Source: Curvularia sp. ZM96 (lineage: Eukaryota; Ascomycota; Dothideomycetes; Pleosporales; Pleosporaceae). From it: 64,000 nucleotides of DNA. The position numbers and the translations under genes are program-made. The stretch spans positions 1,736,001 to 1,800,000 of the forward strand of contig JAJGBQ010000006.1 of NCBI GenBank assembly GCA_022457065.1. Direction: 5' to 3'. This document shows, one piece after another, positions 20,599-31,828 of this stretch (position 1 is its first letter; each line of letters starts with the position of its first letter). Under the pieces are notes generated by a model that made no database searches, had not been told where the DNA came from, and was given only the letters and a program-made list of their open reading frames with translations.

Positions 20599-21813
20599 AT
20601 GAAGATAGTCATAGTTGGTGCAGGCATCTCCGGCCTTGCTACATACTTGCAGTTGCGCAAAGTCCTGCCTGACTTTAAGACGCACGAGGCCATACCTTGG
20701 CTGTTCTGTCAAGTGGAGACGGCGGCTCCCCAGAAGAATACACGATATCATGCTCTAGGCATCAACTTTGGAGATGCCTCTACGAAATTGTTGGAGAGAA
20801 CAATGTACAACATGGTGAGGTTGTGGATGTAGCGCTGGAACCAGACAGAGCGGTTGTTAGATTTGCAGATGGTACGAGCAGGATCGCTGATCTTGTCATC
20901 GGGGCAGATGGCGTTCGCAGCGTTGTCAAACGAGCCATATTTGGTGAGGAGGATGAGAAGTGTTATGCACCCGTCTATGAGTATGTTCAATGTTCACAAC
21001 TCTCTGATTGCTGCTCGACGCTGGACTAATTCACGTGCTAGAGGTATATGCGGTGTTGGAGCTTTTATCAATCGAGATCTCCCAGAAAGCGTGATAGCAG
21101 ATCAAAGCATGGTTTTCACCTTCGGCCCCTTAGGATCGTTTGGTTACTGCAGTGCAGCGCCGTAGGATAAGCAGCTAGTCGGCTGGTGGTCCAATTGGCG
21201 CCTCGCAGACATTCCAAAATCAAACTTGATCGATACAGAAGAAGTGCACAAGCAACTACTTGACCGCCATGGGTCATGGAAAGACCCTGTTATCCAGGAA
21301 ATCATCGCCGCCATGTCGACAGACCGGATCTATCCTCTATGGACCACACCAGAACTACCGTACTGGGGCAGAGATCGAGCCTTGATCCTCGGCGATGCGG
21401 CACATACCCTCCAAGCGAACAGCGGACAAGGCGCTTCTCAAGCACTAGAGGACAGCGTTGCATTTACGCTCCTTCTAGCCTCGTGTCTCACCAACGGAAA
21501 ATCCGATCAAGAGGCTATTGACCTTGCGACCCGGGGACTATATCAAATCCGCAATCCACATGTCCAGACCATTAAGTCCCAGGCTCGCAACCTGTTTATC
21601 ATTAAAAAGAGAGTTAACAATGTCATTGTCGAGTACGCCTTATACTGCTTCATATTTCTTTGGGCCAGATTTCCCGATTTAAGTAAGTAACATCATGGAA
21701 TACATGACGGTGCGCTGATCGGACCAGGCAAACTCCTTGTGGGACGTATATTCCATGAGCCCAAAAGACCGAGTGTGGAGGAACAAGTGAGACGTTACTT
21801 GGAAACCGTGTGA
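20599..21813 (+). pseudogene. Inactivated FAD-dependent monooxygenase (salicylate-hydroxylase-like)
   Basis: The gene begins MKIVIVGAGISGLATYLQLR, the FAD-binding GxGxxG. After about 35 codons roughly 60 residues expected in this family are missing, and the frame shifts near 20690; the continuation reads in another frame from HTLAVLSSGDGG. Further marks are the DG motif LVIGADGVRSVV, then ALILGDAAHTLQANSGQGASQALED. Introns are 20981-21041 (GTATGT..CTAAT..GCTAG) and 21683-21727 (GTAAGT..ACCAG). A TAG at 21163-21165 interrupts AAP-DKQLVGWW where Gln (CAG) is expected. The splice sites and C-terminal end (VRRYLETV, stop at 21811-21813) are intact. A deletion with frameshift plus a nonsense codon make it non-functional. 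It probably once hydroxylated an aromatic substrate. Confidence 0.85.
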
Positions 21814-22538
21814 GCCGTCCGTAGAGCTCTTAGAAAAGTATCTCATGCCTGTTATGACAATGCTCTCTTGCGCCACTTTCAGCTGCCACAGTTTATTACT
21901 CGGCTGGTCTCTTCTAGACTGCCGTATTCAAGCTGCAGTAGCGTGCTAAGGAGGTCTCTGCTTGTAGGGACATCACGGCATGATATCTCATGTAGCGTTA
22001 GAACGCGAGCGTGGTACCAACGAGCTACTGCCTGATATTGATAAAGCAATATTTAAATGCTTGCCAACACCTCTGCCCGGTCCAGTATGTGGACTGCTGG
22101 ACTTTGGGTATCAGAAAGTGTGGTAGTAAGCCGTGTTACCATCACACGACCTACCACCGATCAAAAAACAAATCTAGTGTAATGCGCCGCGAATCGAATT
22201 CACAGAGAGATCAATAATTAAGGTTTGGTCCGTGCCCTAATCTGAGTTGATAGTTGGAGCTGCATGTTTCCGGGATAATGCGCGCAAACATGCTCACATG
22301 CAGGCTAGAGCACCAATCAGAACACCATTGGCAGCTAATGAACACTTTTCGAACATGGCTGGAAACCCTCTCACATTAGCGAACCTTGTCATTGGAACAG
22401 TCGGTTAATGCGAACAGGTCATAACAGTCGCAGGTCAGAAATGAAAAGGAATTTCGTTACGGGTATAAGCTGATGTGACTTTTACCTCGAATATCCTTGG
22501 CCCACCGAGCATCTTGCGCTCACGTCGACAATACCACC
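21814..22538. other. Intergenic, ferric reductase promoter
   Basis: No gene. One weak GATA site (TGATAG near 22248) is present, but no copy of the ATCWGATAA element seen upstream of the siderophore transporter. Confidence 0.4.
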
Positions 22539-24683
22539 ATGGAGTTGCTTTGGCTCTTCATCATTTCATTGATTCCCTTCGCTCGCTCGCATTTGACTTC
22601 CAACAACTTCCCCGGCTACGGATTCTCCTGGTACAGCCCTAATTGCGGTTTCTCCTGTTACAATGCTGTCTCGTCCGCCAGCCTCTCGTGTCCTGCGATC
22701 GACTCTTCTCATGGCCACTCCATGAGCATGGACATGAACATGGCCGCTGGAGCGCCGACGCCAGGCTGCCGAGCACAGAATCTCCCCTTCTTGCAGACCA
22801 TAGCTTACTGTATGAGCACAAGATGTAGTGCAGACGTTCCAGTTTGGAAAAGAGAAGAATTCTGGGCGACGAAACTCATCACCGGCGTTGTGCCGAAGTG
22901 GACTTACTCGGAGACGCTCGTAGAGCTCGGAAACTCGACGCCTACCATGGTGTACAACGCAAGCTCGACCGAGGTCATGACCATGCCCATGGTGGTCAGT
23001 GACGCCAGCTATGATAGGCAGTTCAATTTCAATCGGCTTTTTGACCACATCGAAATGCTGCAAGCTCGATATGTGTAAGTAGAGCTGCCGTCGGTCGACG
23101 AATTTCTCTAATGTATATTTAGCATTGTCATTGTCGTCCTGGGCTTCGGCATTCCGATCCTGTGCACACTCATTCGCAAGGTGCCGTTCGCGACTGGCCT
23201 ACTCGACAAGCTCAAACCATATCTTGTGTATCCATCTACAATAGGCTCGTATCAAGTTCGTCCGCTACCTTGGCTCATCGGCAACGCACCAACTGTCGGG
23301 CAAGCCGCGTATATATTCTTCTTCTTTGCCCTCAACGTCGTTTTGAGCTCGGTGAGCTATGGTAGTTCGCAGCCGCATCCATGGGGCTTCTCGAAGAAAG
23401 AGGAGATTCTCTCTTACATTGGCTATCGCACTGGACACATTGGGTATGGTCTCCTGCCCCTTGTCATTCTCTTCTCGAGCCGCAACAACTTCTTACTCTG
23501 GATCACCAACTGGTCTTACGGCACGTACCTCTTACTGCACCGCTGGATCGCTCGCATCTTCGCCGTCCAAGCCATCGTGCACAGTATCACGCTGTTGCTG
23601 TGTTATCAAGGATCAGGCAGCTATCCAGTCGAGTCCGTCAAGCCATATTGGTTGTGGGGTATCGTCGCCACTGTATTGACATGCGCTATGCTGGTTTTGA
23701 GCGTTCTCTACTTCCGCCGCCTCGCCTACGAGGTCTTCCTTATCCTTCACATAATACTTGCTGTCTTCGTTATCGTGGGCTGCTGGTACCATGTCATCCT
23801 AAAGTGGGGCTATAACTTCTACGACAACTGGCTTTACGCTGCCATCGCGGTGTGGTTCTTTGATCGGGCTGTCCGCGTGCTACGCGTTTTGAAGAATGGC
23901 ATGCAGTACGCTAGTGTTACTGAAGTGGGAGACAATTACGTCCGAGTTGATGTCCCTGGTGTGCGGTGGACGGCGAAGCCAGGCTATGTTGGCTATGTTG
24001 GGTTTCCAACTCTGCATCCACTGCGACCATGGGAGAATCACCCTTTCTCTATCAACTCGTCTGTCTTGTTCCGAAGCTATAAGCATGCTCCAGCACTGGC
24101 GTCTTCGAACGACTCCACATCGGACAGTGGTCACACCGAAGGAAATCATCCAGACGATAAATTACCGGTGGCTCCTGTTACGCGCAACGTCAGAGATCCA
24201 ACAACCGCGGCAGGCGTGTCCTTTATCATCAAGAAAAGGACGGGCATAACGAAGATGCTGAACAAGGACGCTCGGCTGCTTACAATATTGGACGGACCGT
24301 ACCCACATTCAAGCAGCACGGAGGCCCTGGAGGCTGATCATTTGTTGTTGCTTGGGGGTGGTATCGGTATCACTGGTCTGTTGGGTTGGCTCTCTATCCA
24401 TCCAAACGTCAAGTTGGCATGGAGTGTCAAAGCGTCAGATCAAGCTTTAGTTGATGAGATGAGCACGGCTATCGGAAACGTCGCCGACAAGCAGGTTTTT
24501 GTCGGACAACGCTTTGCTATCAAGGATCTGCTCCAAAATGAGATTGATGTTGGCTACAAGAAGGTTGGTGTTATCGTATGCGGTCCTGCAGAGATGTGCG
24601 ACGAGGCTCGAGCTTTGGTCGCCGGTCTGGGGAGGGGCAACAAGACTGTGTTTGATTTGCATGTGGATGCTTTTTCCTGGTAG
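22539..24683 (+). CDS. Ferric-chelate reductase (FRE type)
   Basis: A plasma-membrane flavocytochrome that reduces extracellular Fe(III) or Cu(II) using cytosolic NADPH. Exons 22539-23074 and 23123-24683 flank a 48-nt intron (GTAAGT, CTAAT, TTTAG), giving 698 residues. Residues 1-17 form a signal peptide, followed by a Cys-rich outer domain to about 178. The heme pairs are His318/His332 and His388/His402, both spaced 14 apart as the ferric-reductase domain requires. FAD binding is HPFS (485-488), NADPH binding GGGIG (590-594) and CGPAE (665-669). The C-terminal HVDAFSW is typical. All catalytic elements are present. The ATG at 22539 is preceded by ACC and directly starts the signal peptide; an earlier in-frame ATG at 22497 would hide it. 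It is a likely partner of the siderophore route at 5.6-7.5 kb, with iron control inferred. Confidence 0.93.
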
Positions 24684-25121
24684 ATTGGTCAAAATAAAAA
24701 CAATGACACGTAGCTTTTTACCCGAACGTGCAACTGAGAAGAAGCAGACCTAGAATGAGCTTCGATTTAAAGCCCGAAGCGCCCATAGCACATACGCAGG
24801 ATTACTCGCAATAGCACTAACTAAATTCTGTAGCGGAGAATTACACCGGTTAGACAAATCTAGCTGGTCTGGACAAGATAGCAGTCCGCGGATGCACAAC
24901 TGGAAGAAGATAAGACTAAGATCGTTTTATCTATAATCGCATGAAAGATGCATGCAGCGCTTCTCAATGTCAACATCAACGACGGAATCTGCATCCTCAG
25001 AGCTTTTGCCGTATATGTAGGCGCCGTACATGCATGTAGTGATGCATCGAACACTAAACCATGCACTAGACAAGATCAGTGTCTTAGCTTGTGGAGCGAT
25101 ATCGCGACATAGGCACTGCAC
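24684..25121. other. Intergenic, nothing recognised
   Basis: Convergent 3' ends of the ferric reductase and of the membrane protein gene. Only short ORFs without features. Confidence 0.4.
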
Positions 25122-25704
25122 TCACGCTGCAAAGAGCGCCAGTCCAAAAGAAGCTTTGGAGACGCGACAGCCAGCTCTGTTGTTTGACCGGGCTTCCGAA
25201 CATTCATGTTCGAGATACCATGGGCGCAATGCAATGTGCTGTGGGTCGGAGTAGTCGCCGGAAGATTGGATGACAGCACTATAAGACCAGAGCGCAACCA
25301 GCATTATGTCGTACAATGTGTTGCTCACAACAACGCCGTAGACGTCTAGTGTGCGTCCCCGAATGCACAATCGTACGAACCATAGAATCATGGTGACTAT
25401 GGCAATGCAGAGACTGTACTGTGTGGATCTGTGCTCGTAGTTAGCAAGGAGTCTGGTGTTGTGAGTGCAGCAAAACATACCTCTCGTCCCAGATGATTGG
25501 CATCGGTGGTATGTCCTTGTAGTTCGCCCATAAGTATATGCGATAGCTCGGGTCCGAGTTCCAGCCTTTGCTTCCACCCTCATGCCACAGTGCTGTGCGG
25601 TATCGATCAGGGTAGGCGGATGCGAAGATGATCATAAGACACGTTGACAGCACAAACTCGAGCGATGTTACAACAGCTGTTGTGATCTGCACAACACGGC
25701 CCAT
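25122..25704 (-). CDS. Integral membrane protein, unknown function
   Basis: Exons 25704-25481 and 25428-25122 flank a 52-nt intron (GTATGT, CTAAC, CACAG), giving 176 residues. Membrane segments lie at about 5-30 (ITTAVVTSLEFVLSTCLMIIFASAY), 78-98 (LCIAIVTMILWFV) and 108-130 (SNTLYDIMLVALWSYSAVI). Between the first two is a polar loop YRTALWHEGGSKGWNSDPSYRIYLW with IIWDER. The C-terminal tail is Ser/Arg-rich. Start context is AAAACATGG. It resembles lineage-restricted fungal membrane proteins, but I cannot name the family or role. Confidence 0.7.
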
Positions 25705-26469
25705 GTTTTCGAAGTTGGCATGCGAGTAGTAATCCTAAAAGATCGCAAGTATAATGATAGCGGCTGCACTGTGTTAGTTTTGTAGATCACAAGTGGCGAT
25801 ACCGTGATGAGAGGATATTTGAATGCTTTTGAGAAAGGACGCATTCCTGCGCATTTGGTTAAATACAAGGCGAGATACGAAGACGTGTGACCGCATGGCC
25901 ATTCTGGTTACCTCCGCATGACTGACAGCAAGGTGCACAACTAAGACTTCCTCGTTGTGAAGATCATGCAAGTATGCTGCCAGGAGTGAACAATTGTTGA
26001 CAGAGCTAGCCGCAACCAGAAGATATCCGAGCATAAATTGAGACAACTTGCGTAGTCCAACACTCTGTATTGCTGGCGCACAATTGATGGTTGTGGAGAC
26101 GTTGCTTGGCGGCGCAAGTTTACTTGCGCAAATGCTCTCACATGTAACGTGCTTACCGTGTCCCACCACCTTGCGGATGCAACCACCTCATAGACGCGCG
26201 GCCTTACTAAAACTACCTTAAAGAATAAGGCTATAGAGCTACACTATATGTTTGTTACTACAACATGTTCTATTAGTAACTCTTAGGTCCCAGGGATTAA
26301 CATCATTTCTATATTTCGAAAATAAGTTCATTGAATCAAATTTTTAACAACGCTACATCATCTCATGTACTGCATAACCCATCCGCCATTGTTCATGCTA
26401 TTTTAAAGCTGTTAAGGCCTTTGCAATGACTCTAAAGACGAACCAATACAAAAATCAACAACAAGCATC
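25705..26469. other. Intergenic, nothing recognised
   Basis: A 131-codon minus-strand ORF (26169-25774) lacks start context, splice logic and domain, and was not accepted. The part 26200-26400 is AT-rich. Confidence 0.4.
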
Positions 26470-27993
26470 TCACAACTCGTAGTCGTCATCCTCGTCATAA
26501 TCCTCGTCAATCTCCATCTTGCGAACCATATGGAGCGAATCACGACGTTCTGATGCAAATTCTTGGGTTGCTGAGGAAGGATCATTGTGATCACCGAGAT
26601 CTGCAAAGCTGGAGGCATCCTCGCCCTGACTCTCTGTCTCCTGGTCCTGTTCAGCATCTTGCGCGGGCGCAGCCTCTGCTTTGGCTAATTCTATATAATT
26701 GCCCTGCTCTTGTGAGTCTTGAGGAGAAACCGTGGCATCTTCGTTTGGATCATACGCTCCAGCGAGCTCCAGAAGCGTCTCTTCGTCCTCGCTAAGCTTC
26801 TGCTGACTCGAAAACGACATCTGTGGTGTGTTGTCCCGGTGGGGCGAAGGCGGACTCGACACCTTTCTTGACCGCTGAGGGGCGGATAGAGCATCCTCTT
26901 CGCCATCTTCACCCCCGTGTTCCGCATCATAAGCCATCTCGAGGACTCGGCTTGGAGGACCGAATGCTCGCTCAGCGCGTCCAGTCGCGCGTACAGCTTT
27001 GGCCTCAGCAGACTGGTCGCCGCGCCATCGTACCATATTCGGGGCCCTGCCTGCATCGTATAGAGGCTTGTACGTAGTGTATTCGTACCTCACGCTCTCT
27101 ACAGTTCGACCAGTAGAAAGATTGGCGAAACCGAAGCCAGTCTCGCTGGTAAAATCTTTGTTCATGAACCTCTCGTTGTGCCATTCAGTGAGATCCCAAA
27201 TCGACGCATTGGGATACTCTTGGAGAAGAGAGGCCAGGTACTCTCGCTCAATACGGGTCCAGGGTGCGTCCATTGTCGTCCGGTCGATGGCTTGGTAGCG
27301 GCGGTCGTTAAGAGCCTTGATTGACTGCATGTTGTTCCAGTCTTTGGGCGTCTTCCCATAACAGTACACCGTAGGAGTTCTCTTTGGTGTAGGATCTTTC
27401 TTACTCTTTGGTCGCATATCGATCATTTTAACTACGAGGAGGTCTTCCTGGTCAAGGTTCGCCTCCAACTCTTCCACGTTGTCGGGTGCAATTGGGCCGA
27501 AGTACTTTACGAAACGAGATCCTCGCTTGTAGCGATAGCCCCGATCCTCCCATAAAGGCGGGTTAGTTTGGCCGTTGCTTTCCCGAGCGGAAGGCTGAAC
27601 AGGATCTGGGCGAGGACCGCCAGGTAGAGGCTTGCAACCCCAGAATGAGTTGTTCGGAGGCATTACGATGTCGTTCTTGAAGTCTGCGAAGCCGTCACTG
27701 ACGGGCGGCTTCTTCGTCTTCGTTTCTTGGCTTTTGGAACCTTTTCCGGCTTTCTTCGTAGGTGCAACGGTAACATCTTCGTCTTCAACGGCTTGTACAT
27801 CGGCCGGGGAATTGGGAGCAGAGCATACAGAGTTGGAGCTTCCAGTAACCTGTACTGATTCAGTAGTCTGAGAAACCTTTCCGAGGATACCTTCAGGCGC
27901 TGGCGAGAGGTTGGTCTCAGGGCTATCGCCGACCTTTTGTTTCTTCGTAGGATGGTCATCCAGAAGTGGAGAGTCAGCAGCCCGCTTAGACAT
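26470..27993 (-). CDS. Nuclear protein with SANT/Myb-like segment
   Basis: A single exon of 507 residues. The N-terminus carries a nuclear-localisation-like KKQKV at 18-21 within Ser/Pro-rich sequence and a Lys-rich stretch at 79-97. A globular centre (about 105-330) includes WGCKPLPGGPRPDP, KYFGPIAP and a helical segment 243-310 (PWTRIEREYLASLL, WDLTEWHNERF, GRTVESVRYEYTTYKPL) that resembles a SANT/Myb-like or homeodomain-type DNA-binding fold. The C-terminal third (about 350-507) is acidic and low complexity, ending MEIDEDYDEDDDYEL. This layout suggests a transcription or chromatin factor conserved in Pleosporales-type fungi (inference). No closer family name is safe. Confidence 0.8.
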   Translation of the reverse strand: MSKRAADSPLLDDHPTKKQKVGDSPETNLSPAPEGILGKVSQTTESVQVTGSSNSVCSAPNSPADVQAVEDEDVTVAPTKKAGKGSKSQETKTKKPPVSDGFADFKNDIVMPPNNSFWGCKPLPGGPRPDPVQPSARESNGQTNPPLWEDRGYRYKRGSRFVKYFGPIAPDNVEELEANLDQEDLLVVKMIDMRPKSKKDPTPKRTPTVYCYGKTPKDWNNMQSIKALNDRRYQAIDRTTMDAPWTRIEREYLASLLQEYPNASIWDLTEWHNERFMNKDFTSETGFGFANLSTGRTVESVRYEYTTYKPLYDAGRAPNMVRWRGDQSAEAKAVRATGRAERAFGPPSRVLEMAYDAEHGGEDGEEDALSAPQRSRKVSSPPSPHRDNTPQMSFSSQQKLSEDEETLLELAGAYDPNEDATVSPQDSQEQGNYIELAKAEAAPAQDAEQDQETESQGEDASSFADLGDHNDPSSATQEFASERRDSLHMVRKMEIDEDYDEDDDYEL

Positions 27994-29101
27994 CTTTTCA
28001 ATCGGTAGATGTGTGATATCTGAGACGGAAATACCTCAAGCTTTGGTGGCCAGAGTCTGTAAACTGGTGAGACGATATGTGGGACGAGCGATGAACGTCT
28101 CTCCTGATCTTAGGAGCAATAGAGTTTATGACGATTGCTTTCCGGTTTTAATTGAATATTTTGATTGCTTGTAGCGGTATTCCGTGTTCTGGGAGGGTTA
28201 AGTACGCCTAAGAGTGGCTACTGTGTATTGCAGTGAGTGAAAAGTCGCTGCTTAGTATGAAGACGATGTCTTGACAGTGCCGCCTGATAATCAAGACACA
28301 TCACTGTTCGTTTGATCATATTTGAATGCAGATTGAGATGTTGCATTAACAAAGCAAAGGAAACAAGAGAGCAATCGCAATTAGACAATGTTAGTATGTG
28401 ACAAAGAACAAAACAATGTCATTTTCGCGTCGCAGGACCTTAGCCTATCCCTCACAAAGCCACATTCTTCCGAGCTAGGGCTATTCGGTTAACAATACTG
28501 CTACCATCGTGAATGGCTAATCCCGTGTTCGCTTCTCAAGGTAGTGGCAAGCTTAAGGACCAGATACTTCAGGCTTCGTAAATGGATCAGTTTGCTATAG
28601 GGTTGCCTCAAAAGACGCTTTATACAATACTTGTGACTGCTATATTTCTATTCAATGCTAGTAGATACGTCCTTTAACAATGGCGACACTAGTTACTAGA
28701 AGTCAAGCTTGTGAGGTGAATGATAGGGAGTCAGTCTGACGTAGCATTGTTCATGAAGCGAAACTAGCATTTTGAGGTTCTCATGCGTATCAAAACCATC
28801 ACATATTGGCGTGCGCTATCTGTCGTTATATCGACATATACATGTAGAGTTGGGTGATGCTAAAAAAACTATCGCGAATTCACCTACTTGCATGTGCCAT
28901 GACAGCGGCACACATCTTGACAGATGAAAGATATATCTTTGATCTGCTCCTAATCATTACAGCTGCTACACTACATAGGTATTTCCCTTACTTAACCCCG
29001 AATGAAAACATTATTGGTAAATCGTCACATATAGGTCCTACGAAAGTATGTTGTGCCTTCGTTCCTAACTCCGCCTTTCAAGAATCATGCTTATCGTACG
29101 C
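27994..29101. other. Intergenic, nothing recognised
   Basis: A divergent promoter on the left. The rest has no ORF with features; an 83-codon plus-strand ORF at 28854-29105 has no support. Confidence 0.4.
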
Positions 29102-29884
29102 TTAATAGCGAGCGTCGTCCGTATGGGTGCCTACACCAGGCTGACCAGCGGCTTGCTGTTCCTGAATAGCCTTTTCGTGTTCAATCCTGCTACTGCGATG
29201 GTGGTCCTTGATTTCGTGGAAGGCAGCGGTGAGTGCGTGGAGAAGCCTAGCACCAAGGTTAACAAGAAACATACCAGGGAGGATGAAGGTGAAAACTTAC
29301 GTGCTGATGATGGCTAAGATGAATGTACCCCAGGGCAGGTTGCACGAATCGTCGCGTCTATTGGCCGTCTCCCCAGTCACAGTGCTTGAGCCATTATCAC
29401 TCGCCAGCCGCCTGGGGCTATAGCAATGCCTGGCACCGGCGAGGCCGCCATTTGGACGGGTCAGCACCGCGACTGCGATGAAGGCGCCGACGAACAGTAG
29501 ATCAAAAAGAACCCAGATCCATCTCAGCGTTCTTCCTCCGGGGTTGGCAGACTTCTTGATGCATGAGAGAAGGATAGTGATAAGCGTGTACAGGACAGCG
29601 GCGGCGAGGATACCTTCAACAGCACCGTATGCGCCGTTGACGCCGCGTCTGGTCTTGATGCTGTTGACCAGGCGGTAGACTTTGTAGAAGCGTTGACTGA
29701 AGATGCCGAGAGAGATGACGGACGAAACAAACTGTAGGAAGCGGGTGAAGCGCAATAGCCAGCGGTAAAAGGCTGTGTTCTTGAGGCTTTCGGGCACGAA
29801 GCGGGTGAGAAGACCAGTTTGCTCCCGCTTATCGGCGATGGGATAGTCGGCGGGGCCGTCGATTGGGCGCTGATGACGGGCCAT
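29102..29884 (-). CDS. MARVEL-domain membrane protein
   Basis: Exons 29884-29301 and 29246-29102 flank a 54-nt intron (GTAAGT..TGCTAG), giving 242 residues. Four membrane helices fit the MARVEL fold: 44-62, 85-108, 122-141 and 183-205. The fourth is split by the intron and is lost without splicing. Both ends are cytosolic; the C-terminus (HEIKDHHRSSRIEHEKAIQ) is charged and helical. MARVEL proteins act in membrane apposition and vesicle trafficking (family knowledge); a specific role here is unknown. ATG at 29884 sits in CACAATGG. A 10-bp tandem repeat lies about 190 bp upstream. Confidence 0.82.
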
Positions 29885-31110
29885 TGTGAAGCTGATGTAG
29901 AGTTTTGACCGAGTCTTTATATTGTGATAAGTCGAAATGGAAGATTTACATCTGTTGCTTGCAGTACAGGAAGCGGATGTGGAGCAACTATGTATACCTG
30001 GAGGGGTTGAAATTACGCACAAACGAAGCTTGCAATTGTTTGCTCTGCTCAAACTCGTCATCGCAATTACACCGTCATTCACCGTCATTCACCGTCATTC
30101 ATCGTCATGCTACCCCACGGCGATCCTTGGCAGCTGGCAAACTTGTCATGTCTTGGACGTTTGGCATTCACTGGGCTTTGGGCATTTTTCGTAGCATCCA
30201 AACCAATTGTAGACCTCGAAATGCTAAGCTTCGACCATCTGTGCCATAAGTGGATAAACAGTGTTACACGTGGTGACGTTAACGGTACATCATAACGGAT
30301 TTTCCATGCTTTTTCTGTGTTCGTGCATCGAATCCCATCAAGATTGGATCCGAAAACATGTTGGAGCGTTGCTAGTCTCGACCCGTGAATTCGTTTTGGC
30401 TAGAGAGAGACTCGCTTTTTTCAGAGTTAGAAATATTTTCGCGAAATAACGAGTCTAGGAAGCCATAGACTTTTGACGATAAGAAATCTGTGGAGCACGA
30501 TGTTTGTCAAGTATAGTGGTCGTACTACTTTGGTGGGAAAGGGACAAAGAAAAGCGGTTAGACGGCGCCTCATAAAGTGCGTGGCGTGCCCCATCTCTAA
30601 CTACCAAGTGGCGCAAAGCCGCTGTCGTTCATGGCGCATCATACTTCGTAAGAATGACATGGAAGGTCGGGTTCGTGCAGATTGGTCCTATTCCATCCTA
30701 GTCATGCGCCGGCTAAGTTTCCCGAGCTCGCTCGGAGAATTTGGCCGGTGTGCTAGTACATACAAGGAGCCAACCCACCTTTAGCATCCCTCTCGGATTG
30801 GCTGCGACGACGGATCCTGATAACTGAGAAGGAAAACGGGTTATATATCAGGGAGGCTACTTATGCTTAGACTAAGGGGTTAAAAGAGTTTGCGCAGCCT
30901 CCACTGAATTACTACAGGCGATGGGTTAGTCTTGCTCGTCTTATCTACCCAAACACTTGATCGATGACCAAAGTCAAAACAGCAAGGAAATCACTAACAT
31001 TCCGTAGAAGACGCTGGATCGCACAGTACGACCAAGTGATCAGGCCATTACCAAACGACCTATTGTCCGTTACCTACCGACCCTACGTGCGATGGTACAG
31101 CTTGTACGGC
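29885..31110. other. Intergenic with a short tandem repeat
   Basis: Contains the 10-bp repeat listed next and several featureless short ORFs. No gene is supported. Confidence 0.4.
30070..30109. repeat. Four copies of a 10-bp repeat
   Basis: CACCGTCATT occurs three times without interruption, followed by a variant CATCGTCATG. It lies upstream of the MARVEL gene on the opposite strand. Confidence 0.85.
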
Positions 31111-31719
31111 TTAGACAACGGGCTGAGCAGCCTGAGTGCCGCCAGCGGTATGACCTGGGCCGTACTGTTGTTCACGAGCGTTATGGGAAGTTTTAAAGTT
31201 CTAGATATTGTAGAGCCGCCCCTCGAGGAACGTGCCAACAAGGTTGGTGAAGCTGTTCGCATCCTATCAGCAAGAGGTACAGAGTATACCCAAGAGCGAA
31301 CGGCTTACAAAGCAATGAAGACGAAAGGTTCCAACATCTTCTTGAGCGAGCACTTATTGACGAGACTTGGAGAGTACACCCAGTAGCCTAAGCTGGAGTT
31401 GTAATCCTGCGCGGCGAAGACAAAGGCCGTGCGCCAGAAGTAGGAGAAGATCCAGGCAAGCAGCCACATGTATCCTTTGTATTTGTTGGAGATGGGAAGA
31501 ACCAGCGCAGGGATGTAGAGGATGATGTCGATGGCAGTCTGCAATTAGTGTCAAATAAGCTCTCAAGAAGCATGGGATTTCAAGGCTCACAATAATGGCC
31601 AAGTGCTTAAGCACTTTTAGGGTGATATAACGCCCGACTCGAGATTCGGAGCAGGGCTGAGATTGTCTAAAGGCTCTAGCGGCCAGGAAGAAAGGGATAC
31701 TTCCAGCATCAGCTCGCAA
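31111..31719 (-). pseudogene. MARVEL-like membrane protein, truncated or decayed
   Basis: The exons are a segment ending at 31591 (RYITLKVLKHLAII), then 31538-31309 and 31252-31201. They are joined by introns 31590-31539 (GTGAGC, CTAAT, GCAG) and 31308-31253 (GTAAGC..AACAG). The product reads IDIILYIPALVLPISNKYK, MWLLAWIFSYFWRTAFVFAA, NKCSLKKMLEPFVFIAFF, TNLVGTFLEGRLYNI. A TAG at 31201-31203 then stops it, yet the frame stays open for 29 more codons (NFKTSHNAREQQYG..) to a TAA at 31111-31113. Trp (TGG) at the TAG would suit the family's usual tail. Upstream of 31719 no start or first exon is found, so the 5' half may be missing. Confidence 0.5.
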
Positions 31720-31828
31720 TTACAGTGTTCTATTTTTAGTTGTCCTTCTTCTCTATTCCCTGCTATTCTAGGATGGTAACAGATGCGGGAATAGTATCCT
31801 GATCTTCCCTACGTCTCATCAAGGCGGA

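Noticed and set aside
25774..26169. 131-codon minus-strand ORF
   Set aside because: No domain, overlapping alternative frame, poor start; lies in the upstream region of the membrane protein gene.
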